Shown piece by piece: positions 23,801 through 32,400 of a stretch of DNA of 64,000 nucleotides. Source of the stretch: Limnomonas spitsbergensis (Eukaryota; Chlorophyta; Chlorophyceae; Chlamydomonadales). Position 1 is the first letter of the stretch. The number at the start of each line of letters is the position of its first letter. The notes beneath the pieces were generated by a model. It saw nothing but the letters and a program-made list of their open reading frames with translations. It did not search any database and was not told the DNA's origin. The stretch is taken from contig JAYJMM010000105.1 of the NCBI GenBank assembly GCA_037349105.1, positions 1,054,001 to 1,118,000 on the forward strand. The letters run 5' to 3'. A program made the translations under genes and the position numbers.

Positions 23801-24698
23801 TGCCATGCGTGGCTTCGGAGAACGCAGCGAGAGCAGTCAGCAGGAAGCACATGGCTGACTGCAGCTCAACGTTGGATGATGACAGGTCCATGGCGATAGT
23901 GTCAACTGCAAGGGTGTGACTGACGTATGTCATGCATGCAGGGGAGTGATAAGCAATTGTGCGCCATGCGTACGCGGGTGCAATGAGCCATGCGCGAACA
24001 TTGTCATGTGCCATGCATGCTTGGGTCAGTGACGCAGGCAGAGGTAGCTCACCGATTCCTTCTGCAATGATCTGATCGCACGCGATGGTATTTCTGTAGC
24101 AAAGAATCTGCAGTGCCTCATATGCGATGGGCTCGCCGCGGCATGCTACTTGTATGAGCGCTGCAACCGCTCCACTTCCCACGATTGAAGACTGAAGGCT
24201 CTTCAGCCCAGGGGCCTTCGTGTTCACAATGAATGAGACAGTTTCCTTAATGGCACTAACAGCCGTGATGGCCTGGCCTAGAGTCGCCGACTTGTCAGCG
24301 TCGTCCGCTGTAGCATATGCATTAAGCACGTCGATGTGTTTCTCGAGTGCTTCGATGTTGGCAGCAGCAGCAGTTGCGCCAGCAACAGTGGCAAACACTC
24401 TGGCGCGGACCAATGTCCGTTGTAGATTGTTCCTACTGCAATTAATCCCCGGTAGCGTGGAATAATCTGTGCTCCTGCTGTTAGGTGCGCCTATGAGGGA
24501 AGCGGCTATTAATCGGGACATGTGCTGGTGGCCATTGCTGATTCTGCCCCTTTCGCTGTCCCTAGAGCTGTTGGCCCCTGATATAGAAAGAACGAATCTC
24601 CCCTCCAACGCGGCAGGGCATCTAGCATGGAAAATGGGGAGGATGCTGGTGTGTGACACGCCAGGGCCTTGGTAGCAACGATTCTGATGGCCCTGCAT
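14855..24698 (-). CDS. ARM-TIR-SAM protein, SARM1-like predicted NAD-consuming enzyme
   Basis: Twelve exons, 5' to 3': 24698-24053, 23905-23727, 23306-23163, 22737-22606, 21362-21279, 20746-20506, 19811-19624, 18268-18155, 17438-17245, 16488-16380, 15577-15483, 14966-14855. All are GT/AG and phase-consistent, giving 745 residues. Residues ~110-475 are armadillo-type repeats (ENRSAAVLRNLAHNTK, AAQRYALSAIWNLAFNDQ). A TIR domain follows at ~507-640: it opens HVMLSYEW, contains WMDVDRMSGSTLEAMAHAV, then CRTEAEYAF, and GYKPSGWLGALMGTRLYFD. Glu-581 in CRTEAEY sits where TIR NAD hydrolases carry the catalytic Glu. A SAM domain closes the protein at ~670-743: WSVVEVEDWLKKV, FREQDMDGMALSGLL, LGQRLRMVEELHRL. 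SARM1 has ARM-SAM-SAM-TIR, so the order differs. The start is uncertain: the downstream ATG at 24521 gives an Arg/Ser/Ala-rich N-terminus resembling an organelle presequence. The exon 7 donor is the weakest border; a stronger GTGAGC donor after 19641 would need an unseen micro-exon. Confidence 0.85.
15590..15790 (+). repeat. Dispersed repeat family A, copy 4
   Basis: This copy carries the blocks TTGATTGGCCTATGGCTGG, CCTAAGCAGCACTGCAACAG and GTGATGTAGGTCAAGCGTAG. It lies in the intron just upstream (on the minus strand) of the SAM exon of the ARM-TIR-SAM gene. Confidence 0.45.
19150..19300 (-). repeat. Dispersed repeat family A, inverted copy
   Basis: Read on the minus strand, the family blocks appear in order, including GGGGACCAAACCTTGACAAG and GGCCAGTAGCCCAGG, ending near CTGTAACCTAGCTGAAAC. 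It lies in intron 7 of the ARM-TIR-SAM gene. Confidence 0.4.
19340..19660. repeat. Degenerate tandem amplification of the exon 7 3' border
   Basis: Four to six imperfect ~55-100 bp units share CTGCAACACCTGCAACAT and CACCAGCCTTCTGCA. The unit at 19610-19660 spans the 3' end of TIR exon 7 and its donor. The others, inside the intron, are decayed copies of the same segment. As a result several pseudo-donors surround the true one, which is why this exon border is the least certain of the gene. Confidence 0.6.
20010..20150 (+). repeat. Dispersed repeat family A, copy 5
   Basis: A divergent copy in an intron of the ARM-TIR-SAM gene. It carries GGCTGGTGGACCAAGCAGC, a CCTGCTGGCC block and GAAGTGTGACTGAATTGTGC, followed by a short A/T-rich end. 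Confidence 0.35.
21655..22580. repeat. 23-bp minisatellite, about 40 copies, intronic
   Basis: The array fills intron 4 of the ARM-TIR-SAM gene. The unit core is GGCATGCCCCAGGACCCT followed by ACCAC, GCCAC, GTCCC or a shorter GCCC ending, so unit length varies between 19 and 23 bp. Both strands show spurious open frames (ACPRTLP-type peptides) that are not genes. Confidence 0.9.
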
Positions 24699-25991
24699 GA
24701 CTGTTCAACTTGACCCAGGCAACGCTTAAAGAACGAGTCCTGCCAGGACGCTCCGCGAGACAAAGAAGAAGAAGGAAAGAAAGAAAGAAAACGCCTGAGC
24801 GTGGCTTGAGGAATACGGGATTTTAAATGCCGTACACCGGAGATATGTAAAGCAATCCAGCCGTGTGCTCCGAAACGCAAACAAAGTAACAAACGCGTGG
24901 GAGGTGCGAACAAAATGGCTGGACTGGCCTCGAAGAATGTCACGAGCATTGCGTGTACGACACCTTGCTGGATTCCTTAAGGGAAATGCTGGCGATGCAT
25001 AGGTGGGCATGAACAGAGCATAACATAAGCGGCTAGTCGGCCACACAACCTGTGCTGGCTGGCTGGCTGGCTATCGGGCTATTGAGCGGTGGTATGATCG
25101 GTGCTTGTTATGTCGTATTCCGAGCCGTATTCCGAGAGCACACGCGAGTGACATCCCCGAGTGAGATCAGCCTTGTACGTACTGGTACATGCGCGTCGTT
25201 CGACAGACAGCCTGTGAGAATACTTTCCCCCTCCACTTCAAATCCGCTTTATATGCCATTCTTTCTTTCATTTTTTAAGAAAATGTCCTGCCAGTTCAAA
25301 CGTACAGCCAAAGTGTAGTGCCAAATCGTATAGTAATTAGTAAATACCGATTTCCCGCATAACTGCCAGTAACTTGTGTGACCATACTGGAATTGTGTAT
25401 GGATTGGATGATAAGCTTTGCCCTTAGGTTAGCTCATTTACCCTTCCTAAGCGCAGGCCTCTAAGACCCCCCAAACTCGCGCGCAGGATTCGTCCTTGAT
25501 TTGAGTCGACCGTCGCGTTCAGACGGCCTACGTTTGGACAATCCCGTCTACCCGCGCTTGCCGAGGCCCGAGGTAGCTACCTCCGTGTACAGTAATGGTC
25601 ACGCTTGCTTCCTGTTTTTGCCCGTAACTGCGGACGGCCCTTTTCACCTTGGCAAGATAGTCCCTGCCCGGTTCCTGACCATAGGATCACCCCAATCCCT
25701 CTTTGTTTGCAGGGTATCTTGCCCTGCCGGGCCCGGGGGTCCTGCTTGGACGGCCCATCCCCTAGCCCGCCCCTTCCTCAGGGGAACTCCCCCTTCTCCT
25801 CGGGGGGCGCTTGCCTGGGGCTCTCGTCTGGCGCTCCGCCTGCACCCCCTTTCCAACACTTCCTTGGTGACGTTGTGCTAGCGCAACTCGCTGCTCGCTC
25901 TGGGCAACGTCCCCTTCTCGCTCGGCCCACCCTGGCGCCTTCCTCCGCCCATGATCTATACACTGCGGCTTTGGTACAAGCCGCCACCGTG

Positions 25992-27080
25992 ATGAGCCAC
26001 AGCAACGTGGCTACTACTGTCGCCCGCCGTCTCACCGTGGGCGAAGAACTCTCCACCTGGTTGGGCGCGCAACCCCTTCAAGCCGGGTACCCCAACACCC
26101 TTCACACAGCCCGTCCCCAGGAGCTGTTGGTGTTCATGCAGAGCCACTACATCACGGCCCATGCCGGCAGCCGCGTGCCCGGCCGTGAGGAGCTTGTGGC
26201 GTCCCCCCAAGGGGTTTCGTGCTGCTTCAGCCATTTGTCCACGCTCTTTGAGAGCCTTGGCCGCCGTGGGCCCTACGATGGGGCCACCGGGCTCGGCAAC
26301 CCTTGCCTCAGCGTGGAAGTGAAGCAATACAAACAAGGCTATCAGCGGGACATGTGGCAGGCCGGGTACCAAGAGACCTCCGCCGTCCCATTGACCGGCC
26401 CTACCGTGGCCCGGTTGGTTGCCCACTTCGACCAGCTAGGGGTCGCCAGCTCGTCTGTCTACGAACGCATCATCTACGCCCGAGACTCCCTGATGGTCCT
26501 CTACTCATGGACCAGCGCTATGCGCGGCAAAGATGGGGGTCAGCTCTGCCTTGCTGACCTCCACCACTCGGACTCCCGCCCGATCTACCCCGGGTCCTAT
26601 AGCCCTGGTGTCGCCGTGCCCAGCTCGCTCTTGATCCTCCCTACCCACGGGACCAAAACCAACAAGCGAAGTCGGATTCACCAGCACCCCGTGCTCGTTC
26701 ACCTTGCCGTCGACCCTGCTATGTGCTTCATCCGCCGCCTGTGGGCCTACCTTGCCTTGTGCTACCCCACCGAGCATGCCGTGACGCATTTCATCTTTCG
26801 CCCATGGACCTCTTTCCGGGGCAACTTCAAAGAGGCCCCTTACAGCAGCTCCTCCTTCAACGACCTGGTCAAGTCGGCTCTGCTCAAGCTCGGCGTTTAC
26901 ACGGGCGAATCCGCTCACGGCTTCCGCCGAGGTGCCTTGCAGGCTACTGCTGCTGTGGGGAGCCCCGAGCCCGGTCGGCTGACGGCTGCAGTGCAAGGCG
27001 GCATCAAGACCCCTAACATCCTTGACCGCTACTTAGATCCTTATTGTCACCTAGGCCGCCTCAAGCGAGGTGCTCCCTAG
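25992..27080 (+). CDS. Tyrosine recombinase (transposon integrase)
   Basis: 362 residues are encoded from the first ATG of the frame. The same frame is open upstream to about 25605 without an ATG, and a possible acceptor (TTTGTTTGCAG) precedes 25714, so an upstream exon may add a Pro/Ser-rich N-terminus. Catalytic residues of the tyrosine-recombinase fold can be placed: Arg-178 in SAMRGKDG, His-309 and Arg-312 in SAHGFRRG, and the nucleophile Tyr-347 in LDRYLDP. The 38-residue spacing from His to Tyr suits the family. The region before Arg-178 (VYERIIYARDSLMVLYSW) is the usual helical core-binding segment. The enzyme would cut and rejoin element ends through a 3'-phosphotyrosine. It appears intact. 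Confidence 0.8.
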   Translation: MSHSNVATTVARRLTVGEELSTWLGAQPLQAGYPNTLHTARPQELLVFMQSHYITAHAGSRVPGREELVASPQGVSCCFSHLSTLFESLGRRGPYDGATGLGNPCLSVEVKQYKQGYQRDMWQAGYQETSAVPLTGPTVARLVAHFDQLGVASSSVYERIIYARDSLMVLYSWTSAMRGKDGGQLCLADLHHSDSRPIYPGSYSPGVAVPSSLLILPTHGTKTNKRSRIHQHPVLVHLAVDPAMCFIRRLWAYLALCYPTEHAVTHFIFRPWTSFRGNFKEAPYSSSSFNDLVKSALLKLGVYTGESAHGFRRGALQATAAVGSPEPGRLTAAVQGGIKTPNILDRYLDPYCHLGRLKRGAP

Positions 27081-27242
27081 TTCCTTGTTGCTGGATGAAT
27101 CCGGCCCGTGGGCCTCGTGCCTAGTCTGACCTTTGGGCGTGTAGCCAGCTAGAGGTCAAACTCGCTTTGATACGCCTCCCCCTCATTCCTTTAACTGAGG
27201 TTTGAGAAAAGTGTGGGTGGGTGGGTGGAATTTTTCTTCTTT

Positions 27243-27306
27243 ACGGGAAGCTGGGCCGATCAGAGCTTTGTAAAACCCACTTGACTTTACAAAGTAACCT
27301 TCCCGT
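27243..27306 (+). other. Nested inverted repeat near the element right end
   Basis: Outer arms ACGGGAAG (27243-27250) and CTTCCCGT (27299-27306) enclose inner arms CTTTGTAAA (27266-27274) and TTTACAAAG (27286-27294). All pairs are perfect. The structure lies 163 bp downstream of the recombinase stop codon and could act as a terminal recognition site or as a transcript 3'-end hairpin. Confidence 0.6.
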
Positions 27307-27509
27307 GTCCGTCACTGTCCTGACCCCACCAGGTCACACCCTGGTCGGTCTCTCACACTTCGAGGGGTACAGTTATGGACAGGCCCTTAGGTAAATCGCA
27401 CTGTCACGTCAATAATCGAAAGCACCATTCAATCCATCATGCGAGCGTAAGAAAGTAGAAAACACCTGAGCGTGGCTTGAGGAATACGGGATTTGAAATG
27501 CACAGGGGT

Positions 27510-29044
27510 GTCCAAAAGGAATGGCACGTTTTTCGAGGCCTCGTGTAGTCGTGTTTGACTCGGTATTCCGACCTCGTTCACACTTACCGCCCCATCCGAT
27601 ATTTTAACCCGTGCACTGTGGCCCCGGATTAAGTGTGATCCACCCCTGTTCTTGATAGACATCGAAGTCCCCACATTACCAACCTTGTCCCTCGTTAAGA
27701 TGACGTCTATGGGTGTGATTTGAATCCAAAGTTCAAAATTGTCTGTAGACTGTTCGGTTTAAAATTTGAAGATAGTTGGGCCTGAAAGTTGCCGAAGTCC
27801 GAGAACGGTGAGCCCCTTCCATGGTGTAGCTTTGCCGATGGCAGAGCCCTAGAAGCCAGCTCAGGCCAATCAGCCAAGTCTACATGGAGAAATGGGCTGC
27901 CGCGTGGCCTGGGGGTGGGCCAACTTAAACAAACGACAGATCCTCCCACACTCCTTGGATGGATGAGATAGGCCGGGGCACAGGCAGCGTATGCAGGGCA
28001 CAAAAAACATGCCAGGGGGCTTATGGGGCCTGCCACACTCAAGAAGCTGCAGTGTATTGCCAATCATGGACTTTTGCAGCCATGCAACAATGTACCCAGC
28101 AACAGAAAATCAAGCGAGCCCACACTACTCAGCACAGGTATTCAGGCCACCTCCAGCCTGGATCCCATTCCCATTCAATAATGATTTCCTTACAGAGCCT
28201 CAATCTCAGGTATCTCTTCCGACCGGAGATCCAACGGCGTTTCCCCCTTGTTTTTCCCTAGCGGGCTGGGTCACCACTTGGCATATTTTGTTTTGGGTTC
28301 AACCGCCGGCGCTCAGTGCCCGCTTAAAGCGTAAAATTGAAGCCTTTCCTGCACACCATCCGGCGTCAAAAGGGCAAGCCCAAGTCCAATTATCTGGACA
28401 TGCCAGCCCATTCAATTTCAATGAAAAACACTGGAGCACTTCACGCTAAAATAATGAGGTCGCATTTAATTGCGCACAGATGCACAAACCTCAAGGTATC
28501 AAGTCCCACACAGGCTCAGCATCAATGCGAGTGAACATGTATCCAACACTAAAAAATCGGACTCCTGGCTGGACCCTTCAATGCAGATGAGCATACCCCA
28601 CTCAAGTCCAGAATTTTTGACACCCCTGTACGCTGGTGCTCCTGTGAGGTCGTCAAGACAGTTTAAGTGAGGTCGCTCGTCTACGGGTACTGCTGGGTAC
28701 TTGCACTTTCTCGGTTGCTCCACAGATGCTTCCTATCTTTCTCCTCTCCTGGCCAAGGTTGTACTTGGTCTTTTGTGTGACACGGACACTTGCCCTTGCT
28801 CGTGCAAGTCTATGGCTGATTTCCATGGTCTATTCTGAGCCTTAGGGGCATGCTCTTCCTTTATTTGTGTGAACTGTATGCGGGCCAAGACTTTGGATTT
28901 TCTTGGGAGGTGATGCATACTACTAGGGATATACGTGCAGTCCTAGTAGATCCATGCACATGCTAGAACATTTCCAGTAATGAGGTCCCACACCCCCACG
29001 GTTGCTCTATGAATGACATGCATGATTGTGTGCAAGCAGTCGGC
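27510..29044. other. Gene-free stretch
   Basis: No exon, repeat array or RNA gene could be supported on either strand. The frames are short and their composition is mixed. Confidence 0.4.
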
Positions 29045-29157
29045 CTTATCTTCGCTCAGTTAATGACGTTACACCTCTGGGCCCTGCTCAAAAAAAGGCG
29101 CGGCCGCGTGGGCGCCTAAGTAAAAGGGGCCGAAAAAAAGTCTTATCTTCGCTCAGT
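29045..29157 (+). mobile_element. 81-bp SINE-like insertion with 16-bp target duplication
   Basis: Perfect 16-bp direct repeats (CTTATCTTCGCTCAGT) at 29045-29060 and 29142-29157 flank an 81-bp insert that ends in an A-rich tail. The insert contains CTCTGGGCCCTGCTC and GCGGCCGCGTGGGCGCC. The same core recurs near 49616 and 49955. The GGCCGCGTGG segment resembles the A box of class II tRNAs (GGCCGAGTGG). These traits fit a very short tRNA-derived SINE. Confidence 0.6.
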
Positions 29158-29448
29158 ACAGGATTATGTTTTAAATATTGCAAGTTTTCTGACCTTACCT
29201 GTAGGTCACTTGACTGGTGGCAAACTTCACAGCGGCGGTACCTGACTGCCTACATTCCTTGCTACAGAAATCCACTAGGGGATGCATTTGAAGCACTCTT
29301 ATGCAGTACCAAGAGATGTTACGGACCCATGGCAGCCTTGCTGTGGAACCACCCTGTGCTGGCTAGCTGCTGTGCTCTTCCCCTTGAAATTCACATCGCG
29401 TACTCAACAGCACAGAGCATCCGTGCGTGCTGGCAGTGCCCGCTTATA
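29158..29448. other. Stretch before the giant minus-strand gene stop
   Basis: No exon is evident. This is probably the 3' UTR of the membrane-anchored pherophorin gene, whose stop codon is at 29449-29451. Confidence 0.4.
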
Positions 29449-32400
29449 TCACGACAGAGTTGCGGCACTGCTCTCCCCCAGGCTACCCATGCGTGGCCTT
29501 GTCAGCGTGTGGAAACTGGGAGAAGGTGGCAGGGGCAGGTTCGGGCTCGCCGTTCCGCTGGGAGAGAAGCCAGGGGAGGCACCGCTGTCGCCGATGCTGC
29601 GCAGGCACAACAAGCTCGACAAGTGTGTCCGCGCCGGCCCCCCCATCAGGCAGTAGGCGAGTGGCAGGAGCAGGTTCGGGCTGACACTCCCGCTAGGTGA
29701 CACCAATCCCGACCCGAAAGCCTCCCTCATCATCACACCCGCCCTCCCGCTTCCCATGCGGGTGCTGTTCAGGACCAGGCGCGACATGGGCGGCAGCGGC
29801 AGGTTTGGGCTGTAGTTGCCGCTGCTGGCGTTGGAGGCAGTCCTGCTGCTCACGCCTCCCTCAGGAGCGGAAGTGCCAGTGACCACTCTCGCCAGCCTGG
29901 ACAGGCGAGACATGGTCAGGCCGTACGGCAGGCGGTCGTTGGCAGGTCGCGACTGCGAGGCTGTAGGCGCATAATCAACCATTTCCCTGCAGCCGCCTCC
30001 ACCTGCCTCACCCATCATGGCCTGGGCAGGTAGCTGAGACGCAGCCTTCGCGGCCTCTGAGGAAGGTTCAGAGGGCCCTGGAAAGCCGGATCCGTAAGCC
30101 TCAAGGTGGCTGGGAAGATGCTGTGAGTAGAGATGTGGGCTCTGGTCAGCTGAGAACGCATGGCGGGGGTCAGGAACCTCACCTTCGCTCCAGAATATAG
30201 GGTTGTCCATCACAACCATGTCGGCACCGTCCAGGGACGCCGTAGCCAAGGGTGCAGCTGGTGACAAATGCGCCAGACACTGGTTGGACTGCAAGAAATC
30301 CCGTCCTGCAACGAGAGCATCAAGCAGCTGCTGCCGCTGCTGCTGCACCTGCCGCTGCTGCTGCACCTGCCACTGCTGCTGCAGCCACATATTGATGTCC
30401 ACATTGTTCAGCACATCAGGGCTCCTGACAGCAGGAGGCTGCCTGGACATCTGCAGCGGCTCTGGTGCAAGGCCCACGGGGCGCTCCAGGCAATCGCGCT
30501 CCCCGTTGTCGGAAGAGACAGGAGGATGCACACCTGCCACATCGTCTGCTTCATTGCTGCCCGCTCTTGAGCGCGATGCGGCTCCTGAGCCCTGGCGGCG
30601 ACGTAGGGTTGACGCAGGCTTTGGAGCTGGCATCGCCCGCTCTGCATGTCCGGCCGGATCTGGATCCAGATCCGCCCCACGTGCAGCTGTAGATCCGGTC
30701 GCTGCCTCAGGATGTCCCGCAGTCCCTGCTGCTGGAGCTGCTAGAGTGAGGTTTCCCATGTGGTCACAGGCTCCTTGTGAAGAGCTGCGGTGCGGCGTAG
30801 GTGTGCCCAGAGGCCTCGGCTGTGCCCCATTCTGCACCCAAAGCTTCTGCTGCTGTTGCTGCTGCTGTTGCTGCTCTTCATGTTGCTGTTGTTCCAGCTG
30901 CTGCTGCTGCTGCACCATGCTGGTGCTGTTCAGGACCAGGCGCGACATAGGCGGCAGCGGCAGGTTTGGGCTGTAGTTGCCGCTGCTGGCGTTGGAGGCA
31001 GTCCTGCTGCTCACGCCTCCCTCAGGAGCGTAAGTGCCAGTGACCACTCTCGCCAGCCTGGACAGGCGAGATATGGTCAGGCCGTATGGCAGGCGGTCAT
31101 TGACAGGTCGCGACAGCGAGGCTGTGGGCGCATAATCAACCATTTCCCTGCAGCTGCCTCCACCTGCCTCACCCATCATGGCCTGGGCAGCTAGCTGAGT
31201 CGCAGCTTGCGCGGCCTCTGAGGAAGGTTCAGAGGGCCCTGGAAAGCCGGATCCGTAAGCCCCAAGGTGGCTGGGCAGATGCTGTGAGTAGAGATGTGGG
31301 CTCTGGTCAGCTAAGGACGCATGGCGGGGGTCAGGGACCTCACCTTCGCTCCAGAATATAGGGTTGTCCATCACAACCATGTCGGCACCGTCCAGGGACG
31401 CCGTAGCCAAGGGTGCAGCTGGTGACAAATACGACAGACACTGGTTGGACTGCAACAGTTCTTTTGCAAGGAGAGCATCAAGCAGCTGCTGCCGCTGCTG
31501 CTGCACCTGCCGCTGCTGCTGCACCTGCCACTGCTGCTGCAGCCACATATTGATGTCCACATTGTTCAGCACATCAGGGCTCCTGACAGCAGGAGGCTGC
31601 CTGGACATCTGCAGCGGCTCTGGTGCAAGGCCCACGGGGCGCTCCAGGCAATCGCGCTCCCCGTTGTCGGAAGAGACAGGAGGATGCACACCTGCCACAT
31701 CGTCTGCTTCATTGCTACCCGCTCTTGAGCGCGATGCGGCTCCTGAGCCCTGGCGGCGACGTAGGGTTGACGCAGGCTTTGGAGCTGGCATCGCCCGCTC
31801 TGCATGTCCGGCCGGATCTGGATCCAGATCCGCCCCACGTGCAGCTGTAGATCCGGTCGCTGCCTCAGGATGTCCCGCAGTCCCTGCTGCTGGAGCTGCT
31901 AGAGTGAGGTTGCCCATGTGGTCACAGGCTCCTTGTGAAGAGCTGCGGTGCGGCGTAGGTGTGCCCAGAGGCCTCGGCTGTGCCCCATTCTGCACCCAAA
32001 GCTTCTGCTGCTGTTGCTGCTGCTGTTGCTGCTCTTCATGTTGCTGTTGTTCCAGCTGCTGCTGCTGCTGCACCATGCTGGTGCTGTTCAGGACCAGGCG
32101 CGACATGGGCGGCAGCGGCAGGTTTGGGCTGTAGTTGCCGCTGCTGGCGTTGGAGGCAGTCCTGCTGCTCACGCCTCCCTCAGGAGCGTAAGTGCCAGTG
32201 ACCACTCTCGCCAGCCTGGACAGGCGAGATATGGTCAGGCCGTATGGCAGGCGGTCATTGACAGGTCGCGACAGCGAGGCTGTGGGCGCATAATCAACCA
32301 TTTCCCTGCAGCTGCCTCCACCTGCCTCACCCATCATGGCCTGGGCAGCTAGCTGAGTCGCAGCTTGCGCGGCCTCTGAGGAAGGTTCAGAGGGCCCTGG

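Larger units (their letters stand above)
24786..27501 (+). mobile_element. Crypton-like tyrosine-recombinase transposon between direct repeats
   Basis: A 45-bp direct repeat with two mismatches occurs at 24786-24830 and 27457-27501; its core is CTGAGCGTGGCTTGAGGAAT. Between the copies lie a single tyrosine-recombinase gene and a nested inverted-repeat structure near the right end. No reverse transcriptase or RNase H frame is present, which argues against a complete DIRS-type retroelement and for a Crypton-type DNA transposon or a deleted DIRS derivative. The repeats could instead mark a dispersed family hit by chance. The left end lies only 88 bp from the presumed start of the ARM-TIR-SAM gene. 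Confidence 0.55.

Noticed and set aside
25501..25881. Alternative plus-strand frame overlapping the recombinase 5' end
   Set aside because: The catalytic residues are all in the other frame; this one ends before the conserved region.
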